DNA from: DASXMX01 sp036794395
Lineage (GTDB): Bacteria > Planctomycetota > Phycisphaerae > Tepidisphaerales > Tepidisphaeraceae
Length of the DNA stretch: 35,506 nt
Reading direction: 5' to 3'
Assembly: GCA_036794395.1 (NCBI GenBank)
Contig: DAIRGS010000037.1
Span: 1 to 35,506, forward strand
Shown here: positions 8,318-17,952 of the stretch, piece after piece
How positions within the stretch are numbered: the stretch's first letter is position 1
How the letters are laid out: every line of letters begins with the position of its first letter
Notes under the pieces: model-generated
The model's input: only the letters and a program-made list of their open reading frames with translations
The model's database searches: none
Told to the model about the DNA's origin: nothing
Made by a program: the position numbers and the translations under genes

Positions 8318-11300
8318 ATGGCAACTTTCGGCGGCTACGAAACAGTCCACGAAATCTACCGGCATGGGCTGGGGTCGGTTGCCCGCGCGAAGATCGCCAG
8401 TCCGGCAGATGGGTCGAGTGGGGAACCTGATTTTGTAGTTAAGGCATTTCAACCGCCTGTCCGAATCGCGGGTCAGGATGCGATCAAGCCGGCAGTCCGA
8501 TCCTTTCTGGATCGTGCGCGTATTCAGCAGGATGTGGTGACGGCGGGGGCCACGCACTGGGCCCCTATTTACGAAGCCGGCGCAGCGCGCGATGGGGCGT
8601 ACTATGTCACGGCATATTACAGCCGATCGGCGCTCAAGCTGATTACCGGGCGGGTGAAGCTCTCATCGCAATCGCTATATGTTCTGACCAAATCCATTTT
8701 GATGGGCTTGTCGGAGCTCAAGCAATACTGCGGGCAACCTCACGGGAATTTGAAAGCTGCAAATGTGCTTGTGGGTGGCGAGGGGGAAATCGAAGCAGGC
8801 AAGATCCATCTCACCGACCCGGCATCGCGCGAGCAGTTGCCCGCGGCCGATGGGGAAGCAGCGGATCTGGTTGCGGTGGGGGAGCTGGTTTATCAGTTCG
8901 TTCTGCATCGGCCGTTTCGCGGGTCGCAGAGTTGGCCGGTGATGGAGTCCCCTGAGTGGGCCCGCCTGGGGAAGAAGGCGGATGCGTGGCGAAAGTTCTG
9001 CAATCAACTGCTTAATCCCACTGAGAGCGGCTCGCTTCAGTTGGAAACTGTCCTTAAGGATCTCGAGGGCCTCCGCGAGCGGAGAGGGCTATTCAGCGGG
9101 CCGCGAATGCGCATCGCGGGACTTGCGGCGGTGCTGGGAATCATCGCGTTTTGCGGCTGGAGCTATCTGCGGTTCCGCGCGGACTGGAAGGAACTGTGCG
9201 TCCAATACTACAGCTGGTACGACAAGCTCGATACGGAGCTACGCGCCGATCCAGCACGGCTTGCCCGGTTGAAGAGCGATCCCTACCTCGCGGGGGCAAT
9301 CACAGAGCTTCAGGGCAGCGGAACGGAGCTGGATCCGAAAAAGATTGCCGGCAACGAGTTGCTGGTGATGACGAGCCTGGCCGATCGACCGCCCCTCAGT
9401 TACAGCGCGGCAGGAAAGACTCGAGCGGCGCTGAACGCCTTGCGGAAATTTGAAGATGAGCTTTCGCCCGAGCAATGGCCGTTTCTCCACGAATTGACCG
9501 TGCGCGAACAGGTCTACAAAGACCGGCGCTGGACCGCCGCCGCCAAATATCTGCGGCAGTTGATCGACGAAGCAAAGCTCGATGTCCATGTCCATGGCGA
9601 TCTGGCGGCCAATTTTGATCACCTCATCGCGAACCAGGCCAAGGTCAAGCATGATCTGGCGCTGGTGGAGGACCAGTGGCAAGTCATCGCCAACACGCTA
9701 AAAACGATTAGCGGCAAAGCGCCGGACGACAAAGTCCTCAAGAAGTTCGAGCCCTTCGCAACGCGATATGTTGACAGTGCGCTCAATGGGGCGCCAATGG
9801 CGGATCCACATGAGGTCAGCGTAGCGGTAACTCCCGTTGCCGGCTTTGCTGAGACGATCGGGGCGCTGTTGCAATGGGAGTGGAACGAAAAGATCGATCA
9901 CGACCGCTTTGCCCACGAAGGCAAAGTATATCACTCCCCTAAAACAGTGTTAACCGAAGAGGATTTTAGTGCATGGCTGAAGGAGGTTCAGGATTTTTAT
10001 TACATCAAGCTCACACCAGAGTCTGAGCCGATCGCGCAGTTGATGGAGATGTCGAAGCAGGTGAGTGCGGAGATCAACTCCTTGCAGGCGGAGGTGCCGA
10101 CCGAACCTCCTCAAGCAATCGGGCTGTATCAAAAAAGGCTTGCGGACACAGCTGCGTCGGTCAAAACGTTTTTGGGCCGGCGGTGGGTGCAGAAGGATCG
10201 AACAGTCGCCATTCCCAAAGTGGGAGGAGACTTGCAGGTCGCGATCTCAAGCCTGCGGGATGAAGTCATTGGCGAGCGGCTCAAGCACACGGTCGATCAG
10301 ACAAAATGGTGGAAGGACGCGGGGAACGATATTGCAGCGTCATCAGCGGTGAACACCGCATGGGGCGACTGGCGAAATCGCCTTGGAGTTGACCCGACAA
10401 AGCTTCCAACAATGCCGCTCACGGACTTCCATGAAATTCAAGTTCGTGTCGATGCAATCACCAAGGCCCTTCGTGATGTGGACAAGCAGTTCCCAGCGGC
10501 CTCCGGACAGGCCGGGCCGTTTGCCACGCTGGCCAAAGCCAAGAGAGAGGCGAAGCTGACCGGGGTGCTCGGCGCGGCAGCGACGTCGGCCGATGGGCCG
10601 CCCAATCTGGAAAAGCTTCGCACCGAAGCTCAGAAGGCCGGCGCCGAATATGCCGCGTGGTGCGCGGACCTCACATCGATATTAGCGGATGCAAACCATG
10701 CCAAGACGCTGCTGGATGGCGCGTTCGTTCCCAGTGACGCAGAAGCCTCGGACATGGCGAAATTCAGGGACAAGTGGAGTTCGCACGAGGTGTGGCGCGA
10801 TGTGTCGTCGATGCCGCCGGTTGATTCGGTGATTGCGCGATTGAAATTGCTCGATGAGATTTCGAAGCTTTCGCGAGAGGCGCTGGCGGCCCGTGCGGCG
10901 GCGGGCGATGCGGCATCGGCCGAATTGATGCGGGCGGCGTGGCTTGCGCTGGGCCGCTTGGAATTCCCGCGATGGCCGGCGACCGACGCACAGTTGCGTC
11001 AGGAAATCCAGATTCGTCAGAAACTGGCGGTCAAAATTGAAGGCCTCGGCGATGCGTTCCGAAAAAAGCCCCTTCGGGAAGAGCTGCAGAAGCAGGGTTC
11101 CATCCGGCTTGCGGCCTATTTGAACACAGTCGGCGCTGCTCCCAGTTCCGGCGCGCAGATTGAAGCGAACCTGAAAGCAGCCGATGCCGCGATTGAGCCT
11201 ATGGGGCTTACACCTGGAACATCCGGGGCGGCGACCCCGTTCGATCGTTATCGTCGATTGGCGGCGCTGGAGACGCTGGATCCGGCCGTCAAACTCAATC

Positions 11301-12610
11301 TTCTATTGGCCGGCCTGCGTGTGATGTCGGCCAATCCGGCGTTGACGCGCGATCAGTTGAGCGTCATCGCGGATGGATTTAAGCAGGAAGTAGCACGATC
11401 GCCGGCCAGCATGCAATCGAGTGCGGGCGACTTGCTGAAGGGGTTTGCGAAGCTTGGCGAGCCGGAATCGGCATCGGGACCGCCTTTATCGCAATGGAGA
11501 AAGACAGCGGACCCGGGCGAGCGCCGGATCGTGTACACGCTAAGTAGCGACGCAACGCAGACCTTGGAATTTGTCCGGCTTGAAATACCGGGGAAGCAGC
11601 CGACCTATTTGTGCACGACGGAGTTGTCGCTCGGGGCATTTATGGCGGCGATCCCTCCCTCGGACTGGGCGCGCGGAGGAGGGTTGCTGGTAGAGTATCA
11701 GGCTAAATACGATCCACGACCTGGGCCGCGCGGGTGGGATTGGACGACGCGTGGCGATGCGTCTTCGCCGCCGATCACTGCCTCTGACTACTGGCTGCGC
11801 GGCCGTACCGATGGGCTATTTGATTATTTTCGGAAGGACAAGGCGCATCCGCTCAACCATCCATCGCTCGATGCGGATCTGGGCGACAATCCGATGAATC
11901 GATTCAAAATTCCCATGCAGTATTTGCCGGCTCCCACGGCGTTTTATGTCGCATCGCAACTGGGCTGCAGGCTGCCGACTTCGCAAGAGTGGAAATTGGC
12001 TTACGCCACGGTGGGCGAAAAAGGCAATTTTAATTTGCGCGATGAGACCTGGCAAAAGCAGCAGGTTTACGTTAAGCAGGTTAACGTTCCCTCCAAAGCA
12101 CCAGTGCTTGAATGGCCGGACGCAGGCGCGTTTCGACCCAGGGCGGCGGATATCGGCGCGACTGGCCCGAATGCCAAGCCCTTTACTAATTCAGATGATC
12201 ACGTGTTGTGGTTCCGCGACGTTGATGCTCCCGACGGTCAAGTGTTCCACAACCTTGTCGGCAATGTCTGGGAATATGTTTGGGAAGACCCTGCGGCTCT
12301 GGAATCGGTTACAGATAAGTCGGTTCGCGGATGGCGATCGTTGATCGAGGGTAAAGTGGGTCAATTGGCTGTAATAGGCGGTTCGGCGCTTTCGGGACCG
12401 GAATTGGACCAGACCAAGCCGCAACCCGTTGAGCTGCCGGCAGCAAACAATTCCACGCCTCCGGACGTATGGAGCGGCTTTGCCGACGTAGGAGTGCGAC
12501 TCGCGTTTACGGTGCACCCAAATTCACCAGCCGAGCGGCTCGCATGGCTGATGAGCAGGCAGCCCTACGTTGGGGCGACCGACGCCCCGACAGTCCGTCC
12601 TAAATCGTGA
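8318..12610 (+). CDS. Pseudokinase - transmembrane - helical region - FGE/sulfatase-modifying-factor-like sensor protein
   Basis: About 1430 aa from the ATG at 8318; the frame is open from 8261. The chosen start falls just before the kinase-like N-lobe. Residues about 5-255 resemble a Ser/Thr kinase: glycine-poor loop HGLGSVARAK and lysine in FVVKAF (~42). The catalytic loop reads PHGNLKAANVL (141-151) rather than HRDxKxxN, and the DFG site reads TDPAS (166-170), so phosphotransfer is unlikely. A single membrane helix at 264-284 is followed by about 780 residues of mainly helical sequence. A C-terminal FGE-sulfatase-like fold spans about 1070-1425, with RLPTSQEWKLAY, NLVGNVWEYVWED and GFADVGVRLAF. 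The C-terminal part lacks the cysteine pair used by true formylglycine-generating enzymes. The topology suggests a cytoplasmic pseudokinase with an external ligand-binding head, perhaps the sensor of the phosphorylation pathway. It is the first gene of the T6SS-like block. Confidence 0.8.
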   Translation: MATFGGYETVHEIYRHGLGSVARAKIASPADGSSGEPDFVVKAFQPPVRIAGQDAIKPAVRSFLDRARIQQDVVTAGATHWAPIYEAGAARDGAYYVTAYYSRSALKLITGRVKLSSQSLYVLTKSILMGLSELKQYCGQPHGNLKAANVLVGGEGEIEAGKIHLTDPASREQLPAADGEAADLVAVGELVYQFVLHRPFRGSQSWPVMESPEWARLGKKADAWRKFCNQLLNPTESGSLQLETVLKDLEGLRERRGLFSGPRMRIAGLAAVLGIIAFCGWSYLRFRADWKELCVQYYSWYDKLDTELRADPARLARLKSDPYLAGAITELQGSGTELDPKKIAGNELLVMTSLADRPPLSYSAAGKTRAALNALRKFEDELSPEQWPFLHELTVREQVYKDRRWTAAAKYLRQLIDEAKLDVHVHGDLAANFDHLIANQAKVKHDLALVEDQWQVIANTLKTISGKAPDDKVLKKFEPFATRYVDSALNGAPMADPHEVSVAVTPVAGFAETIGALLQWEWNEKIDHDRFAHEGKVYHSPKTVLTEEDFSAWLKEVQDFYYIKLTPESEPIAQLMEMSKQVSAEINSLQAEVPTEPPQAIGLYQKRLADTAASVKTFLGRRWVQKDRTVAIPKVGGDLQVAISSLRDEVIGERLKHTVDQTKWWKDAGNDIAASSAVNTAWGDWRNRLGVDPTKLPTMPLTDFHEIQVRVDAITKALRDVDKQFPAASGQAGPFATLAKAKREAKLTGVLGAAATSADGPPNLEKLRTEAQKAGAEYAAWCADLTSILADANHAKTLLDGAFVPSDAEASDMAKFRDKWSSHEVWRDVSSMPPVDSVIARLKLLDEISKLSREALAARAAAGDAASAELMRAAWLALGRLEFPRWPATDAQLRQEIQIRQKLAVKIEGLGDAFRKKPLREELQKQGSIRLAAYLNTVGAAPSSGAQIEANLKAADAAIEPMGLTPGTSGAATPFDRYRRLAALETLDPAVKLNLLLAGLRVMSANPALTRDQLSVIADGFKQEVARSPASMQSSAGDLLKGFAKLGEPESASGPPLSQWRKTADPGERRIVYTLSSDATQTLEFVRLEIPGKQPTYLCTTELSLGAFMAAIPPSDWARGGGLLVEYQAKYDPRPGPRGWDWTTRGDASSPPITASDYWLRGRTDGLFDYFRKDKAHPLNHPSLDADLGDNPMNRFKIPMQYLPAPTAFYVASQLGCRLPTSQEWKLAYATVGEKGNFNLRDETWQKQQVYVKQVNVPSKAPVLEWPDAGAFRPRAADIGATGPNAKPFTNSDDHVLWFRDVDAPDGQVFHNLVGNVWEYVWEDPAALESVTDKSVRGWRSLIEGKVGQLAVIGGSALSGPELDQTKPQPVELPAANNSTPPDVWSGFADVGVRLAFTVHPNSPAERLAWLMSRQPYVGATDAPTVRPKS

Positions 12611-12811
12611 CCGGATCACTTCTGCGATCTTTTCGACGGGCAAAACGATGGTGATCTTTATTGTAGCGGCGTTAGAATGGCGTCGGCGAGTCGCCACGGT
12701 CCTGGAACAATCGGCAATGTCTGCAAAACGGACGGCTGCGCAGTTTGCAAGTAGAATCTTCGCCAGTGACGAAATGGGTGGTGCGTCACGTTTTGAAGAG
12801 GCGATGGCCTT

Positions 12812-13750
12812 ATGCCAGATTTGAACGGCGGCGCATCCGCCGATAGCTCCGCGCAGGTTGCCGCAATTGCGCTTCGGCTTAAACAGCTCGAAGCCCAGCG
12901 ATCGCAGCACGGCGATACCGTTTTTTTTTCGCGGGTAGCCGCGGAAGTGCGTAGCGCCATGGAACGCATCGCCCCCGAAGGCCGCGCTGGGTTTCTGGAA
13001 GATGTCCAGGCTCGATTTCCGGATTGGGAGCTGGGCGTTACTCCCGAGCCGGAACCCGCTGGGGGGCCGGAGTCCGATGGGGAGCTTGATCCACAAAGTG
13101 AAGTTGGACAGTTAATTGAACGATTGATCGGGCTATTGCCCGAGCTTTCGGGCGATCAGCGCGAAGCGGCGGCGGACCAACTCGCGGCGGCGGGTCTGAT
13201 TCCATCAGATGGATCGGTGTGGCGGCCGGACGTGCTGCAGGCGATGGCCACCGGACTGGGATTGCGAAATGGCGAAATCCCGGATCCGAACCGTGTGGCC
13301 GAGCTGGTTCTGCTGATGGCGGAGTTCAGCGGGGCGATTCAGCAGTTGACCTGGGCGACGTGGCGCACGATCGCGCCGCATGCGACGATCAAACGCGGTG
13401 GGGCGGTGCAAAAATCAGTGGCGCGGTTTGTGGCCGGGCAAAATATGCCGCGGGAACTCGTCGCGGCGGATTTCACGGCATTGCGACATTTGATTGCCTC
13501 AATCATTTCGGGCGTCAGTGATGTAGGACATCAGTTTGCTGCAAGCCACCTGGCGCGATTCATGCCGGCCGAAATTGAGAGCGCCGTCGACGCCGAAGGG
13601 GGCAAGGGAATGTTCAAAAGCAAAGCCGCGGCCTGCTGGGAAAAGTATGCCGAGCTTTCTGAAACGCTCGAACCTAGCGCGATCGAATCGGAAATCCGGC
13701 GTGTGATCGCCGAGCATGCCGAGCACCTGCTCAAAGGCCTGGGAAACTAG
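12812..13750 (+). CDS. T6SS Fha C-terminal-domain-like protein without an FHA domain
   Basis: A 312-aa soluble protein. Residues about 1-75 are helical, followed by an acidic/proline linker (PEPEPAGGPESDGELD). Residues about 165-310 resemble the C-terminal domain of T6SS Fha proteins: the segments VAELVLLMAEFSGAIQQL, HQFAASHLARFMPAEIES and KSKAAACWEKYAELSETL follow the family pattern of a helical bundle, then a phenylalanine-proline turn, then a W-x-x-Y helix. The N-terminal FHA module usually fused to it is absent; FHA domains here sit on the kinase and the phosphatase instead. The stop lies 3 nt before the tssL start, so the two are co-transcribed. The assignment is from motif memory and is moderate. 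Confidence 0.55.
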   Translation: MPDLNGGASADSSAQVAAIALRLKQLEAQRSQHGDTVFFSRVAAEVRSAMERIAPEGRAGFLEDVQARFPDWELGVTPEPEPAGGPESDGELDPQSEVGQLIERLIGLLPELSGDQREAAADQLAAAGLIPSDGSVWRPDVLQAMATGLGLRNGEIPDPNRVAELVLLMAEFSGAIQQLTWATWRTIAPHATIKRGGAVQKSVARFVAGQNMPRELVAADFTALRHLIASIISGVSDVGHQFAASHLARFMPAEIESAVDAEGGKGMFKSKAAACWEKYAELSETLEPSAIESEIRRVIAEHAEHLLKGLGN

Positions 13751-13753
13751 CAC

Positions 13754-14527
13754 ATGAAACTCTCGGAATTGTGCGAACCTCTGTTTCAGTATGCGTGCCT
13801 GCTGAATCGTTCCGCGCGCAAAGGCGCGCCGTATGACCGCGACCAGGTTCGCAGCGAGCTGGAACTGATGTTCGCCGACATGGCGGGCAAAGCCGCAACC
13901 GACCCGGCACTGAGCCCGCAATACGAGCTGGTTGAGGCTCCGCTGCTGTTTTTCGTGGACGGAACGATTCGCGAAAGCAGCTTGCCCTTCGCCCATGACT
14001 GGCATGAAATGGCGCGCGATCGTGCGGACCTGCGCGATTCCGATGGCGGGGCAGAGTTCTTCGACATGCTGGATGACACCCTGCGCGACCAGAGCTATGC
14101 CGCGATGGAGCGCCTCAGCATTTTCTACGCGTGCATGGGACTGGGTTTTACCGGCTGGTATTCAGGGCAGCCCGAATTCCTCCGCAAAAGAATGCTCGAA
14201 ATCGCAACACGAACCCGCAGTCCTACCGAAGTGGATTCGGCATCGCGAATCGTGCCCGAGGCCTATGAGCACGTGAATACGAGCAACTTAATCGACGCGC
14301 CGGGCGGGAGCCTTCTGGGGATTGGCATCACGTTGGTGGGGCTGGTCGTCGTGCTGTTTGTTTTGAATTTGAGTCTGTACCGATCGACCTCTCAGAATTT
14401 GAACAACGCAATTGGGGATATCATCGACATGGATAAAGGACCGGGCGACGTGGACAAGCCGCCCAATGCCGCAGTGCAGAGTACGAGTTCGGCTCAAGGC
14501 AGTGGCAGTGCAACTGACAGGCGATAA
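13754..14527 (+). CDS. tssL: TssL/DotU-family inner-membrane protein
   Basis: A 257-aa DotU/TssL homologue, part of the T6SS membrane complex with TssM. The cytoplasmic helical domain carries the family signatures: YELVEAPLLFFVDGTIRESSLPF (58-80), W83, GGAEFFDMLDD (98-108) and LSIFYACMGLGFTGWYSG (121-138). One C-terminal membrane helix lies at about 188-208. It leaves a periplasmic tail of about 49 Ser/Gln-rich residues with no OmpA-type peptidoglycan-binding domain, which is the short TssL form. It starts 3 nt after the upstream stop and is followed 65 bp later by tssM. That order and pairing support a real TssLM subcomplex. Confidence 0.88.
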   Translation: MKLSELCEPLFQYACLLNRSARKGAPYDRDQVRSELELMFADMAGKAATDPALSPQYELVEAPLLFFVDGTIRESSLPFAHDWHEMARDRADLRDSDGGAEFFDMLDDTLRDQSYAAMERLSIFYACMGLGFTGWYSGQPEFLRKRMLEIATRTRSPTEVDSASRIVPEAYEHVNTSNLIDAPGGSLLGIGITLVGLVVVLFVLNLSLYRSTSQNLNNAIGDIIDMDKGPGDVDKPPNAAVQSTSSAQGSGSATDRR

Positions 14528-14592
14528 AGACGCGATCCGACGATGTGGGCGTCTAACGGCTGATACAAGTCTGGTCGGTAACGGAAGAGGTT

Positions 14593-17500
14593 ATGGATTC
14601 TTCGACGTCGAATCTGGAATTGCTGCCCAGGCCGCTACGAAACGCGGTCGTGGTGCTGGTCATTGGAGCCCTCGCCGCCGGCGCGGTTCTCGTTTGGAAG
14701 GGCGCGGATGCGATGTTGATAATCCTCGTCGGGGCGACGTTTGCCGGCATACTGGTGGGGCTGGGAATATGGCTGCGTTGGCGTCAGCGGCGGCGCGGAG
14801 CGCCGCTTGAACGGGCGATTATTGGAAACAGCGCAGCGCTACCGCACGGAATCAGTGAGCCGGCCCGCCGCGCGGCGCTGGATGATCTTCGTAAAAAATT
14901 TGAGACGGGTGTCGCCAAGTTCCGCGCGGCGGGCAAGGATCTTTATTCGCTGCCGTGGTACGTGCTGGTCGGCGAACCGGGTGGAGGGAAGACCGAGGCC
15001 ATTCGCCACTGCAATGTCGGATTTCCGCCGGGCCTTCAGGATTACACCCAGGGCTCGGGCGGCACGCTCAACATGAATTGGTGGTTTACCAACCACGCGA
15101 TCATCCTCGACACTGCCGGTCGGATGATGTTCGACGAAGTCGTTCCCGGCTCCACCAATGAGTGGACCGAGTTCATGAAGCTGCTGGCCAGGGCACGGCC
15201 CAATTGCCCGGTGAATGGAATGCTGCTGGTCATTCCGGTGGATAGCCTGATTACCGACAGCGCCGATAAGATCGAAAAAAAAGCGTCGCGCATCGCCCAG
15301 CAACTGGACCAGATCCAGCGGCAATTGGGCGTCCGGTTTCCGGTCTTTGTGGTGGTGACGAAATGCGATCTGATCAACGGCTTCCGCGAGTTTTTTGATA
15401 ATCTCACCGATCCGCAATTGCAGCATCAGATGTTGGGCTGGTCGAATCCAGCTCCGCTGGATCAAGCCTTCAACCCTGAGCAGGTGGATCAGCACCTGTT
15501 GGCGGTGCGCGGCCGGTTGCTTCGACGCCGCCAGGCCCTGTTACTCGACCCGGTGAATACCGAAGACCGCACCGCCCGACGGCTCGATCAGATCGATTCG
15601 ATGTACGGCTTCCCCGATAGCTTCCTGAAGATCACACCCCGGTTGCGGCGATATCTTGAAATGGTTTTCGTGGCCGGGGAATGGTCGCCAAAGCCGCTGT
15701 TCTTACGCGGAATTTACTTCACCTCTTCGATGCGCGAAGGCATCGCGCTGGACGCGGAACTGGCCGAGGCGCTTTCGGTTCCGGTGGAATCGCTCAAGAG
15801 CGACGGTCGCTCGTGGGAGCGTGAGCGGGCGTATTTCCTGCGCGATTTTTTCATGACCAAGGTGTTCCGCGAGAAAGGGTTGGTCACCCGGGCGGCCAAC
15901 ACCAAACGGCTTCAGCGCCAGCGAAAGCTGCTCGTGCTGGGCACGGGCATCGCGAGCGTTTTGGCACTTTTGGCACTGACGTGGAGTGGGGAGATCCAAC
16001 TGAGCCGGAGCATCGGCCGCCAGAGCAAATACTGGAATGGGCTGAACGACAGCTGGAAAAACCACCGGGAGGATTGGGGCATCGTTCAACCTGTCCCGGG
16101 CTCGCCGGGCAATTACTCGTACAACGGTTTCCGCGAAATTGACTTGGGAGATACAAAGCCAACGCTTGGCCAGGTTTTTGCCGACGCGGCAGAGCGGTCC
16201 GCCGATCCAATCAAAATCCCCTGGGTGTTTCGGCCTCAGGCCATCCTTCGCGGGGATCTCAATGATCGCAGGCGGCTGGCTTATCGAACCATGTTCCAGT
16301 CGAGCGTAGTGCGCTGCCTGATCGACGCGACGCGCACAAAACTCCTGGCTGATCCGCCCGAGCGGTGGTCATCTTATGCCGGCGATGCGATGGCGGAATT
16401 GCTCCGGCTCGAAGTTGCCGGCTCCGGGCTGGCTACTGCAACCTCCGGCGGGCAACTCGCGGGCACACTCACGTTGGATCCACTGCTCCGATTTGTTCTC
16501 TCCGACGATGACTACCTGCGCTACAAGGCCGAGCAGCGGCAGGCGCTTCAGGATGCGATGGACTGGACTGGCGCCCATGTGACACCGACGGAGGGGGAAG
16601 ATGCTTCCAAGGGCTTTGCGGTGGATACCGCGTATGCAAAGCGGGCTTTGGATGTTGGGGTGGCATCCCTGGCGAAATACTGGGAGCGGCGATTAAAGGG
16701 CGGGAACCGCCGGCTGGTGGACCTGCGCGGCGTGCAGTCGGGGATCGAACGTTTTCAGACCGCGGAACGTGCGCTTCAAAAGCAGATTGCCGTTGATGCT
16801 GCGGGGACGAATCCCACGACATCCGCGGCGTTTGAAGCAAGTCGCCAAGCCTATGAAACGAGTCTGGCCGATCTTCAATCGGCGCGCGGGACGGCAGATA
16901 ACGCACTGGCTAATCTCGAAAAGGACGCCGCCACGGGCAAGTCGCTGCTTGCGATGTACCAGATCGAGGTAGACCGCGACATCGAAGCGGCCATGCGGGC
17001 GCACGAACGGCTGATCCAGACGATCCCGCGCGCGACGCCCGGGAGCGAGGTTAAAGTTCCGCAGCATCTATCGACTCTCCGCCAACAGCTGGTCGGGGAA
17101 TCGGCGACCTTTCCCAAGATGCGGAACATCGCGATGCCCGATGATCTTCAAAATGACCTGTCCCGAATCGACCGGATTTATCTCGCGACTGTCAAAGGTA
17201 ACGATGGGAAAGAGCAACGCGCCTACGACCGTAGCGCGGAGATTTATGCACGTGTGAAGGAACTACTGGAAAGCGCTCAAAACACCGGGGCCCGATCCAG
17301 CCAGATCGATTCCGAAACCGCCGCGACCATGAGCCGGATTGATCAACTCGCGGCCGACGCCGGTGAAGGAACCAATGGAATCCAGGATGCCGCCAAAGCG
17401 GCACGGGCGGTTACGAACTGGGTCTCGCGCTACCGAAGATTTCGGGTTTCGCAAAACGCGGCACTGACGCTGCCGCGAAACAATCGGGACGCTCGATCAG

Positions 17501-17940
17501 CGCCGGATAAATCAATTGAAGCACGTGTCGCAGCCCCCGGCCCCCTCTCCCTCCGGGAGAGGGTTGGGGTGAGGGCGAATGTCAGGCGCCTTCCCGTTTA
17601 CGCAAAGTTTATTTCGGTTCCCAAAGCCGCAATTCTCGTTGCATCTGATTTGCGTTGTACCATTCCGGTGGAACGCATCGTCACGCCGCCCGATGCTTCC
17701 TCGCGACAGTGGGTATTACAAACGCGCGCGGCAGTTGAAGTCTGCTCTCCTTCCCCCTCACCCCAGCCCTCTCCCGGAGGGAGAGGGGGCAAGAGGGCGG
17801 ACACTGGGGTCCGCGCCCTACAAGGAGGGAGAGGGGGCAAGAATGCGCGCTTCCTTGCGCGCAACAAAATCTGGACGAACGCGCATTGTGAAAACTTACT
17901 GGTTTTAATCAGCGCAGTCCTCGCCTCCCCGATTAGTTGA
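14593..17940 (+). CDS. tssM: TssM/IcmF-family membrane protein with a repeat-derived C-terminus
   Basis: A 1115-aa TssM/IcmF homologue. Two N-terminal membrane helices (about 17-35 and 41-60) precede a cytoplasmic GTPase-like domain with Walker A GEPGGGKT (127-134), LDTAGR (172-177) and TKCD (256-259). A third helix lies near 447-463, followed by the periplasmic region. From about residue 982 the sequence is no longer TssM-like: the frame runs through an inverted-repeat element (PLSLRERVGVRA ... SPSPQPSPGGRGG) and stops with TGA just before the tagF ribosome-binding site. The usual C-terminal beta-domain that contacts the TssJ lipoprotein therefore appears missing or replaced, and no TssJ gene is present. 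The nucleotide-binding site looks intact. It may be a working short TssM or a 3'-damaged gene. Confidence 0.88.
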   Translation: MDSSTSNLELLPRPLRNAVVVLVIGALAAGAVLVWKGADAMLIILVGATFAGILVGLGIWLRWRQRRRGAPLERAIIGNSAALPHGISEPARRAALDDLRKKFETGVAKFRAAGKDLYSLPWYVLVGEPGGGKTEAIRHCNVGFPPGLQDYTQGSGGTLNMNWWFTNHAIILDTAGRMMFDEVVPGSTNEWTEFMKLLARARPNCPVNGMLLVIPVDSLITDSADKIEKKASRIAQQLDQIQRQLGVRFPVFVVVTKCDLINGFREFFDNLTDPQLQHQMLGWSNPAPLDQAFNPEQVDQHLLAVRGRLLRRRQALLLDPVNTEDRTARRLDQIDSMYGFPDSFLKITPRLRRYLEMVFVAGEWSPKPLFLRGIYFTSSMREGIALDAELAEALSVPVESLKSDGRSWERERAYFLRDFFMTKVFREKGLVTRAANTKRLQRQRKLLVLGTGIASVLALLALTWSGEIQLSRSIGRQSKYWNGLNDSWKNHREDWGIVQPVPGSPGNYSYNGFREIDLGDTKPTLGQVFADAAERSADPIKIPWVFRPQAILRGDLNDRRRLAYRTMFQSSVVRCLIDATRTKLLADPPERWSSYAGDAMAELLRLEVAGSGLATATSGGQLAGTLTLDPLLRFVLSDDDYLRYKAEQRQALQDAMDWTGAHVTPTEGEDASKGFAVDTAYAKRALDVGVASLAKYWERRLKGGNRRLVDLRGVQSGIERFQTAERALQKQIAVDAAGTNPTTSAAFEASRQAYETSLADLQSARGTADNALANLEKDAATGKSLLAMYQIEVDRDIEAAMRAHERLIQTIPRATPGSEVKVPQHLSTLRQQLVGESATFPKMRNIAMPDDLQNDLSRIDRIYLATVKGNDGKEQRAYDRSAEIYARVKELLESAQNTGARSSQIDSETAATMSRIDQLAADAGEGTNGIQDAAKAARAVTNWVSRYRRFRVSQNAALTLPRNNRDARSAPDKSIEARVAAPGPLSLRERVGVRANVRRLPVYAKFISVPKAAILVASDLRCTIPVERIVTPPDASSRQWVLQTRAAVEVCSPSPSPQPSPGGRGGKRADTGVRALQGGRGGKNARFLARNKIWTNAHCENLLVLISAVLASPIS
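17540..17790. repeat. 251-bp inverted-repeat (MITE-like) element inside tssM
   Basis: Two 36-nt arms (17540-17575 and 17755-17790) are reverse complements at 35 of 36 positions and bracket about 180 bp with no recognisable gene. Each arm is itself palindromic around CTCCCTCCGGGAGAGGG. A half-copy, GGAGGGAGAGGGGGCAAGA, recurs at 17824-17842. No target-site duplication was identified. The element lies in frame within the 3' end of tssM and adds roughly 85 residues plus the downstream tail. Confidence 0.85.
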
Positions 17941-17952
17941 AGGAGTTCACGC

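Noticed and set aside
17579..17908. A separate small gene after the tssM repeat
   Set aside because: The alternative plus-strand frame consists of the repeat translation (PHPSPLPEGEGARG type) and has no independent support.
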